Origin: Ectocarpus siliculosus
Lineage: Eukaryota; Sar; Phaeophyceae; Ectocarpales; Ectocarpaceae
Direction: 5' to 3'
Assembly (NCBI GenBank): GCA_000310025.1
Contig: FN648983.1
Coordinates: 1-15,430 of the forward strand
Length of the DNA stretch: 15,430 nucleotides
This document shows positions 9,427-15,430 of this stretch, one piece after another. Under the pieces are notes generated by a model. The model was not told the origin of the DNA, did not search any database, and was given only the letters and a program-made list of their open reading frames with translations. Every line of letters starts with the position of its first letter. The first letter of the stretch is position 1. A program made the translations under genes and the position numbers.

Positions 9427-9772
9427 CTGAGTGCGCTGGCGTTAGGAATTATGAGGGCAGACGAGGTGTCGGGGGTCACAACGTGCATGTGTTGTGGATG
9501 AGTACGTTGTACAGACCAGAGGCAGCACACGAAAAGGTAATGTTCATTCGGCACGAAAGGTGAACAACGACGAAGACGCGGATGGCAGTCTACTTTCGCT
9601 TTACTCTACTGCAGATGAGGTCCGAGCGATCAAGTAGTTATTCAGAGGGGGGGGTTGTAAGCACAACCGTTCGTTGTACTCATAGTCGTGCATGCCGTTG
9701 GCATTAGACAATTGACCTCGCACCTCTACAAAGCCGGGACGGAGCACGTCGGGTTCTCACCGGACCAGGCTC
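9427..9772. other. Flank upstream of the large exon, no clear gene
   Basis: This interval would be intron or upstream sequence of the minus-strand gene. A CTCATCTGCAG acceptor-like site on the minus strand at ~9609 is followed by stops in all frames, so it is unlikely to be used. An eight-G run lies at 9647-9654. Confidence 0.35.
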
Positions 9773-9895
9773 TCACATCACGAAGCGCGAGGCACCGCGA
9801 GGTATTCGGCGAGTCGCATGAAGGGTGCGCTGCATCCTGCTAAGGGTGTTCGGCTTCTTCTTGTGCCTCCACTTCCGGAGACAGTTGTAAGCAAA
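9773..9895 (-). CDS. Possible basic terminal exon
   Basis: After the acceptor-like TTTTACAG on the minus strand there are 40 codons to a TGA at 9773-9775. They start FAYNCLRKWRHKKKPNTLSR and stay Arg-rich. If real, it would be the last exon of a further gene lying upstream on the same strand, because its stop precedes the large exon at 9426. No matching upstream exon was identified. Confidence 0.22.
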   Translation of the reverse strand, partial: FAYNCLRKWRHKKKPNTLSRMQRTLHATRRIPRGASRFVM

Positions 9896-10102
9896 CTGTA
9901 AAACTGCATTGAGGGTGTTTGACCAATTTCACACAACGTGGTGCGATCATCCCCTTTGCGCTGAGTGGGGGATCTCTAACAGACAACAACAACATCTAGC
10001 CCTCTACCACCATTATGGTAACCGCACAAAAAATCAGAGGCGAAAGGAAGCTGTAGCCGGGTCACCTAGCTCACGACGTAATCGGCTTGTATCACAACGT
10101 CG

Positions 10103-10135
10103 TTGCCAGCGACGAAAACCCAACTTCGCTGGCAA
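10103..10135. repeat. 10-bp inverted repeat (hairpin)
   Basis: TTGCCAGCGA and TCGCTGGCAA are exact reverse complements separated by 13 nt. It sits just before a long G run. No T run or gene end marks it as a terminator. Confidence 0.6.
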
Positions 10136-10146
10136 ACACCGAGGGC

Positions 10147-10253
10147 GGGGGGGGGGGGCAGCTAATCTTCCCCGTCCCGCAAATGGGATGTAACCCCCCG
10201 AGCGAAACCTCATCTAGCGGGGGGAAAAACCCCCTGTTGGGGGGGTCGGAGGG
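10147..10253. other. Cluster of G and C homopolymer runs
   Basis: G12 at 10147-10158, C6 at 10194-10199, G6 at 10219-10224, C5 at 10230-10234 and G7 at 10239-10245, followed by GGAGGG. The runs can pair (for example GGGGG-AAAAA-CCCCC and CCCCC-TGTTG-GGGGG) or form G-quadruplexes. No gene was assigned here. Confidence 0.6.
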
Positions 10254-11609
10254 AAACTCTATGATTGCTTCAACGCTGCACTTTCCGCACCGCCCCATCT
10301 CCGTAATCAATTGAAATATCTTTAGCGTTTTCAACCCACCCACGTAATACGAACTGCTTACACGAATGCCATTACCCTGCGCCTCTGTTCCCAGCCCGCT
10401 GACGTGCGCCTACTACGGTTGATGTTTTCAAGACACATGTACCATGGCCATCTCGTGGGGAGTCTAAGCTGTGGCATCATCACGGGAATCTCCAACCTTT
10501 GTGCTTACGAAGGTATGGTGGTCGTCTGCGAGGCCCTGGAGAGCATCTGGCCAGACCCTTGATGCAGGCCGGACTTGCTGTTCTACGACCTAGCGTGCAG
10601 GATGCGACCCTACCGCATCCTCCATCCCGATGATGGATGGCTACTGACGCGCTACATTGTCGACAGGTGGGCATTATCGTAAAGTGTACAACGCTTGTAA
10701 CCTCCGTCAAGGGTATGGTCGGCTGCGGCCCTGAGAGATTCCCAGCACGACGAGAGGGTTATGCACCGATGCACCATTGTCCGGTTTTCACGCCCCGCTT
10801 GACATTCCCGCGGCCCGGCCATTCATTCGTACGCGTTCCTTCATGATCGGTGGTTCAAATCGTGCAGCCATGACTCCAGCACCATTGTTTGTGTCGATTA
10901 CACGCACACTGGTGTGCGACTTTTATGGGTACCATCGCGCAGAGACGTTCGTCACGACCAACCCCAGCAACCTCCCTACTGATGTTACCTGTTTCCACCG
11001 AAACTTCCAGGTTCCACTTTCGCCAACACGCGGAGGAACAGTGCGCCCTTCACAACTCATCTGAGGCACGAGACGACCCGACTCTGTGGCACGTGACCCC
11101 GGAAGGGCAAGAGACGCTCCTGTGGAACAGCTCGCGGGCCGAAAGCAACACCTCCTGGCTCTCGGGTTTGTACCGAATATGATGTTCGTGTTTTCGTCGT
11201 ATATATTATGGCAACCGCCACTCCATTTTGTGTAGTGAGTCGTGTTTCAACACGTGTATCTGCGTATGTATGAAGAGTTCTGCGCTTTTCAGTGTATTTC
11301 TTCGTACAACTACAAGCATCCAGGGTCGCACAGAAAGGGGTCGGTACCGGGACTTTCTTCTTCTTTATTTATTTTTTTTTATGTGCGTTCCCCACCTTTC
11401 TCCTGCGTAGAGCGCGGAGGATTTTCATTATCCAGAACACCACCGAGGCGACCGCCCATAGAGTAGAGTGCTTGATGTGTAGCATTGGAAAAGCATACTC
11501 TCCTCCTCCGAGACAGGGGCCGCGCCGTCAATGTACGAAATGGAAAGTCCAACTTCCCGCACATGTCGCAAAGGGCATATCACGACCATAAACCTGGGAG
11601 AGGGTTGTG
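10254..11609. other. Unassigned sequence
   Basis: Many short overlapping frames exist on both strands, none with clear splice pairs, biased codons or recognisable domains. A plus-strand pyrimidine-rich stretch at ~11352-11408 ends in CTCCTGCGTAG, which would serve as a 3' splice site, but no adjacent exon is convincing. Confidence 0.3.
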
Positions 11610-12137
11610 TCAAATGACGCTCACCTTGTTTCTACGCGGTATTTCTAGGCTTTGGTACCGAAACAAAACTGTGTTCTAAACGGAGTGCTTCTTACCCGAT
11701 AGAGTCCGTACTTTAGGTTGTCTGAAGTGTACGATAGGGTCGCGTTGTACTTGGAACTATGTTCCTGTGAGTGGATCACTTCTAACATAGCGATGTGGTG
11801 GAATATACATAGTTGTCTTGAACCTTCGGCAGCCCTAGAGTATATGAGTCAATCCTCCGCCATCTTGGTCTCTTAAGCGTTTACTTCCATTTTGTCTCAC
11901 CCCCATCCAGGCTTCGGGCACTCCGTCAAACAGATGCCCCGAGTGCTACGCGACTTCTTCCTTAGCCATGCGATCCTGGTCAGGAACGAGACTCTCCTAA
12001 ACTCGAACCTCCTGTCCGAAGATGCCAACTTCGACGGTTGAATTGTCCACGTAACACAGAGGGGGGGCTTCAGAATTGGAGGAGGTATCGGATGACGACG
12101 TGGTATTCTCTCGGAAGTGGTTCGCCCCAAGGCGAGT
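11610..12137 (-). pseudogene. Reading frame interrupted only by TAG codons
   Basis: Between TGA codons at 12138-12140 and 11610-11612 one minus-strand frame runs 175 codons. Its five stops are all TAG (plus-strand CTA at 11997, 11946, 11835, 11757 and 11676), with no TAA or TGA. It includes plausible peptide stretches such as APPLCYVDNSTVEVGIFGQE and HSGHLFDGVPEAW. It may be a decayed coding sequence or chance in ~50% GC DNA. No family was recognised. Confidence 0.15.
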
Positions 12138-12313
12138 TCACCACATACAACCAACGACAAGCAACCGGATACATACCCAATTTTAACTCGGTGGTTTCTT
12201 TGTGTTGAATGCCCGGAAATTCGTACAGAAATGGTTTTCGTGATAACTGTATTGTCGTCTAAAGTAAGTCATCTGTGTGGTGTCGCGTCAATAGTTGCCT
12301 ATACTTTTCGTCG

Positions 12314-12632
12314 TTATTTCTGCTGGACTGGAGCGTTGGAGGGAACCTGTCTATCTTCCCTCTTCTTCTCTTTGTCTTCATCTCCTTCTGTTGTCTCTTC
12401 CAGAGAAAACCTTATTCGTTTATCATTTCGATCGGGATCGATCGTCCTTATCCCGTTTGGTTTTTCTTTGTTTTTTCTTTTTCGTTTGGGTGGAAAGTCA
12501 ACGCCTTGGAGTACGTTTATGGGGACCATGTTTTTTGTCTTTTTTAATGGTCTACCACCCCGACTTTGGCTTGTTAACACGGAATGCGTCCGCGTCAGCT
12601 GGACCAGTACGGACCTCCTAACGTACTGATCG
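12314..12632 (-). CDS. Possible Lys/Glu-rich exon
   Basis: Minus-strand frame with an acceptor-like CGGTCTCCGATCAG at its start. A strong donor (ATGG|GTAAGT) lies ~60 nt further upstream and would define a short intron. The peptide carries PPKRKRKNKEKPNG (nuclear-signal-like) and EETTEGDEDKEKKREDR, and ends at TAA. The same DNA is a long pyrimidine tract on the plus strand (12352-12406, ending TCTCTTCCAG), an excellent plus-strand 3' splice site. The charged peptide could therefore be an artefact of purine-rich sequence. Confidence 0.25.
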
Positions 12633-12677
12633 GAGACCGGAACGGGTTTTTTTATTGCGAAGACAACACCGACAACA

Positions 12678-12995
12678 ATGCGGCACTTACCCATGGGCCA
12701 TGGGTCGTGCGATGTTTGTCAGGACCACATATATATAACAATAGACGAGGGGCGGATGATGTGGTCAACTCTCGCAAATCCTGGAACCCTGTTCGAAACT
12801 TCCACACGCGAGCAACGCCAGGGAAGCGGATTCCAACACGAGGACAGGACATATTATATGCGATGCCGAGGTGTCGCTCGATTGACTTGGTGTGATATGG
12901 ATGGCATGGATGAAAACGTTGAGGATGGTGGGGATTTGGATTTGTACGTCGTAGTCGTACCTGCGAGTCCCAATGTTGACTACTATTCGTTCTAA
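12678..12995 (+). CDS. Possible plus-strand ORF, unrecognised
   Basis: A 105-codon frame with a Cys pair (GHGSCDVCQDH) and an acidic C-terminal part (CDMDGMDENVEDGGDLDLY) ending PNVDYYSF. No family was recognised. It follows the strong plus-strand acceptor-like pyrimidine tract ending near 12403, so a plus-strand spliced gene is possible. The true exon limits are unknown. Confidence 0.25.
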   Translation: MRHLPMGHGSCDVCQDHIYITIDEGRMMWSTLANPGTLFETSTREQRQGSGFQHEDRTYYMRCRGVARLTWCDMDGMDENVEDGGDLDLYVVVVPASPNVDYYSF

Positions 12996-13051
12996 TATAT
13001 TGATAAGGAGAACAATGAAACACGTCCAAGAAGAGGCGGGGACCTCATAGT

Positions 13052-13243
13052 GTGTACCCGAAAATGCTACATCAGGGAAAGACCACACGGAAGGCGTTGC
13101 TGCCGAATCCAAGTAAGCAGGGGCGGATACGACAGGTACGGAACACGAGTACTGTGTGTGTCGACCGTATACCGAAGGAGGCCGTGGACGATTATACGTG
13201 GGGCCGTTACAATGCTGCCGATTACAGATGGCGAATAAAATAA
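13052..13243 (+). CDS. Possible short plus-strand ORF, unrecognised
   Basis: 63 codons with a basic start and an aromatic end (PKEAVDDYTWGRYNAADYRW). The frame lies 56 nt after the previous candidate; an AG preceded by GGGGACCTCAT at ~13050 could be an acceptor joining the two. Overlapping frames of similar length weaken the call. Confidence 0.22.
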   Translation: MYPKMLHQGKTTRKALLPNPSKQGRIRQVRNTSTVCVDRIPKEAVDDYTWGRYNAADYRWRIK

Positions 13244-13264
13244 CGCAGGCAAGGGCAGTCTTCA

Positions 13265-13610
13265 GTGGTTAGACTTCCGTGTTGTACCGCCAAGCGCTGC
13301 CGCGACTTCCACCAAAGGCACTCCACCTGAGACTATCAGGGAAGTTCCACCGTAGGCGAGTTTACATGAAATAATTGTTTCACTTCCACGACGTCCACAT
13401 AATTAACTCAGACAGGCGCTGCCATGACTTCCATCTAAGGTGTTCCACGTGACTGACACTGTTGACAAACACCAACTGTTCCCACTTTTCATGGTAGTGG
13501 AAGTTGGATGGTTTCCAAGACTTCCACCACTGCCACCACTTCACCTCGCGCTTCCTCCACTTCCACCTAAAAGGCGTATCACCCCACACCAATATTGGAC
13601 GAATGCCACC
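13265..13610 (-). repeat. About three decayed satellite monomers, inverted relative to the left array
   Basis: Three blocks match the reverse complement of the left-array monomer. Near 13273-13330 are GACTTCCGT, CCAAGCGCTGCC, GACTTCCACCAAAGGC and CTCCACCTGAGAC. Near 13380-13460 are CACTTCCACGAC, AGACAGGCGCTGCC and ATGACTTCCATCTAAGG. Near 13490-13610 are CTCGCGCTTCCTCCACTTCC, AAAGGCGTATCACCCCACAC and CAATATTGGACGAATG. Spacing of ~110-130 bp matches the monomer. Copies are much more diverged than those at 1-3990. Confidence 0.8.
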
Positions 13611-14179
13611 TATTGCCAGTTTCCGTGGAGGTACAGTTGTTCGCAATTACGCGCGTCCGCGCGTCCGTAGCTTGACCCAAGCGTTCGTTCCTGTGGTCAA
13701 AATTGACCACCTGCAGGGTTGTTCGCAAACTACAGTACCCCTTATCGCTTTAACCTCCGTCGCCATTGCGTCTGGGTAGCAGGAAACCCCTGCCGAGTTG
13801 TCGATACTTCATCGTGTATGTATGCATCTCCGAACAATCAACCGATCGATCATTACTTACATAGGTAGGGTGCGAGGGAGAGGGAGAGAGACAATCAGAC
13901 GGAGAGACCGAGCGACAGACATGATGTTTGCATCATGGGGGGGGCAATTTCCAAAGGAGGTTCCCTCTACAGAGGAAGAGGCGTCGCCAGCAGAATAATT
14001 ATAGGTGCGTCTACATACAGTTCCAAGCCAGCGAGCGTCGTGCGAGACCATGATACGTGTGTGTGAAAACCCTGCAGGTTGGGGTGGGGCTTGGTGTGTG
14101 GCATCTTCACGCGTGGGAAAGGCAGCGGCGCTAAGCCAGGAACATCCAGCTATCACGACTCATCAAAGCTGATCTCGAC

Positions 14180-14182
<3 letters not shown>
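13611..14182. other. Spacer without recognised gene
   Basis: Short frames only. A purine-rich stretch at ~13868-13905 (GGGAGAGGGAGAGAGAC-like) and a G8 run at 13937-13944 are the only compositional features seen. Confidence 0.4.

Positions 14183-14222
<40 letters not shown>
14183..14222 (+). repeat. (AG)20 microsatellite
   Basis: Twenty uninterrupted AG dinucleotides. Reading frames through it yield artificial Arg-Glu or Ser-Leu runs. Confidence 0.98.
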
Positions 14223-14224
<2 letters not shown>

Positions 14225-14393
14225 GTGCACACCCTGCACCGTAAGAGTCTTTGGAGATGACGTTGACATGGAAGCTGGCAGGACGTGGAATACTTGCTGC
14301 GTGGAAGCTGACCAGAAGTATCCAAACTTCCCCATCGATACTGGACCGGCCGAAAATGTTTACATATAAGGCGTGTGGCGTGGAGCAGAAACA

Positions 14394-14876
14394 CTTCTAT
14401 GGAAGCTGACTACAAGAACTTTCATGGAAGCAGGTGACAGCGGTGGAAATCAACTTCCATGGAAGCTTGTCTAGATGGCAAGACTTCCATGGAAGCAGGC
14501 GCAGACTTTTTCGACTGCTTCCATGGAAGTCTTGCGGGGGGTACTTCCATGGAAGTTGGCTGGACGCAATATACTTCCATGGAAGCTCTTTCGATGACTT
14601 CCATGGAGGTGTTCGTCGATGGCTTCCATGGAAGCGATGCAAACCATTGCAGACTTCCATGGAAGCTACCTCATGCTATTCGAAAGAGCTTCCATGGAAG
14701 TCCGTGAACTTACTTCCTCCATGGACGCTATATCCGACGCTGAATACTTGCATGGAAGCTGGCATTGCCCTCTTTTGAGTAGCTTCCATGGAATTCTAAG
14801 TTTACCTTCCATGGAAGCTACTCCACTTCCATGGGAGTCCAATAGGACTTCCGTGGAAATTCGATTTCCATGGAAG
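14394..14876. repeat. Array of the palindrome CTTCCATGGAAG with variable spacers
   Basis: Eighteen palindromes start at 14394, 14419, 14454, 14484, 14518, 14544, 14574, 14598, 14623, 14654, 14689, ~14716, 14747, 14783, 14806, 14826, 14848 and 14865. Nine are exact 12-mers and the rest differ by one to a few bases, mostly at the array ends. Start-to-start spacing is 17-36 bp. The spacers between them show no evident similarity. Translations such as repeated SMEV or FHGS are by-products of the repeat. This resembles no CRISPR: the repeat is too short and the spacers too variable in length. Confidence 0.93.
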
Positions 14877-14880
14877 TGGT

Positions 14881-14946
14881 ATCAGATAAAATTAGACCAT
14901 CTGACCAGTGAACGTTGACTGGTCAGATGGTCTAATTTTATCTGAT
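14881..14946. repeat. Near-perfect 66-nt palindrome (left hairpin)
   Basis: The left arm begins ATCAGATAAAATTAGACC and the right arm is its exact reverse complement, 29 bp each. The 8-nt centre GAACGTTG has only its outer G-G unpaired. Confidence 0.95.
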
Positions 14947-14996
14947 AACGGATAAAGGATACTTGCACGAGTTCGAATACCGGCTGGGACACTTTT
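14920..14996 (+). promoter_or_regulatory. tRNA-like internal RNA polymerase III signals
   Basis: TGGTCAGATGGTCTAA at 14920 resembles the A box of tRNAs with a long variable arm. AGTTCGAATAC at 14970 matches 9 of 11 positions of the B-box consensus GGTTCGANTCC, ~50 nt downstream, a normal A-to-B distance. TTTT at 14993-14996 could terminate a polymerase III transcript directly after an acceptor-like GGCTGGGACA. No real tRNA folds here, because the 5' acceptor strand does not pair, so this would be a tRNA-derived relic or SINE head. Confidence 0.3.
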
Positions 14997-15135
14997 CTTT
15001 GCGTAAAATTACCTTTGCAAGAAGCAACGACTGGCGAGGGGTCCGCCCCCGGAGAATCCTAGTCTCAATCCCAGTGATTAAGCCACAAGCCCATGTGTCC
15101 CAGCCGGGTGTTAACGAGCTCTGAGCATATCTTTT

Positions 15136-15190
15136 ATCAGATCAAATTAGACCATCTGGCCAGTCAACGTTGACTGGTCAGATGGTCTAA
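15136..15190. repeat. Second copy of the hairpin (right)
   Basis: 15147-15190 is a 44-nt palindrome with one mismatch (left CTGGCC versus right GGTCAG). It starts from ATCAGATCAAATTAG at 15136 and so is also a direct repeat of the left hairpin. Its outer right end diverges (TAATATTAGT instead of TAATTTTATCTGAT). Confidence 0.92.
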
Positions 15191-15222
15191 TATTAGTGGC
15201 ACATCCACCTTTTTCATATTTA

Positions 15223-15344
15223 CGTCCATGAAAGTCAACTTGACTCCCATGGCAGTGTCGTGCAGCGCTTCCATGGAAGTAAAAACGTGTCACTTTCATG
15301 GAAGTAGGGAGTAGTTTCCATGGCAGTATTGACTTCCACGGAAG
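15223..15344. repeat. Continuation of the CTTCCATGGAAG palindrome array
   Basis: Palindrome variants at 15223, 15243, 15268 (exact), 15293, 15314 and 15333 follow the foldback element at 20-25 bp spacing. ATTAGTGTAGGAG just beyond (15353-15365) recalls the AATAGTGTAGGG core of the left satellite monomer. Confidence 0.85.
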
Positions 15345-15430
15345 CTGAATACATTAGTGTAGGAGATCGGCTTTTTTGCCCTCGAGTTTGGCTCTCTCTG
15401 CTACCAAAATGCGGCGGAACTGTACAAATA

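Larger units (their letters stand above)
14880..15194. mobile_element. Foldback (MITE-like) element with nested hairpins
   Basis: Two ~100-bp inverted arms (14891-14992 and 15095-15190) flank a ~102-bp centre. The outer part of each arm is itself a palindrome: 14881-14946 (33+33 nt, one mismatched pair) and 15147-15190 (22+22 nt, one mismatch), both centred on AACGTT. The inner ends match exactly as CCGGCTGGGACAC (14980-14992) and GTGTCCCAGCCGG (15095-15107). The element splits the palindrome array, which resumes at 15223. AGTGG occurs on both sides (14875-14879, 15195-15199) and may be a target duplication, but it is short. No coding capacity. Confidence 0.72.

Noticed and set aside
14079-14394. 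ORFs through the AG microsatellite
   Set aside because: They are open only because (AG)n contains no stop codons.
14394-14876. CRISPR array
   Set aside because: The repeat is only 12 bp, a perfect palindrome with degenerate copies. Spacers of ~5-24 bp vary too much, there are no cas genes, and the context is eukaryotic.
14961-15120. Circularly permuted tRNA gene (T-arm and 3' acceptor strand upstream of a pairing 5' strand)
   Set aside because: The B box and GGCTGGGACA / TGTCCCAGCC pairing fit the idea. However, the sequence after the 5' strand has no D-arm or anticodon arm, and the T-stem pairs poorly.

Overview
The window is nuclear DNA from a eukaryote. It has a long satellite array, microsatellite DNA, a foldback repeat, and short minus-strand coding blocks bounded by GT/AG splice sites, several with polypyrimidine tracts and CTAAC-like branch points. 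There are no bacterial operons, ribosome-binding sites or long uninterrupted genes. I cannot name the organism. Near-50% GC, many small exons and abundant repeats would fit an alga or another stramenopile-like protist, but that is a guess.

Layout. (1) 1-3990: about 34 tandem copies of a ~116-117 bp monomer, cut by the left window edge. Each copy carries the palindrome CTTCCATGGAAG or a variant of it. (2) 3991-9426: a minus-strand, multi-exon gene model for a charged, low-complexity, probably nuclear protein. Its downstream end is at 4303. Its large upstream-most recognised exon is at 9426-8678, and no start codon was found. Three neighbouring exons (7818-7753, 7564-7490, 7297-7220) are diverged copies of one exon-plus-intron unit of about 265 bp. 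(3) 9427-13264: mostly anonymous sequence with a few weak coding candidates, a G/C-run cluster, a 10-bp hairpin and an odd reading frame interrupted only by TAG. (4) 13265-13610: about three decayed satellite monomers in the opposite orientation to the left array. (5) 14183-14222: an (AG)20 microsatellite. (6) 14394-14876 and 15223-15344: a second kind of array in which the same 12-bp palindrome recurs every 17-36 bp with unrelated spacers. (7) 14880-15194: a ~315 bp foldback element interrupting that palindrome array. Its ~100 bp inverted arms each begin with their own near-perfect hairpin, and it carries tRNA-like A-box, B-box and TTTT signals.

No known defence, metabolic or mobile-element enzyme was recognised. 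The parts most worth following up are the exon-unit tandem duplication, the nested-hairpin foldback element, and the fact that one 12-bp palindrome is shared by the satellite and by the spacer-variable array. Exon calls rest on splice-site patterns, phase continuity and amino-acid composition read by eye, not on transcripts or database matches.
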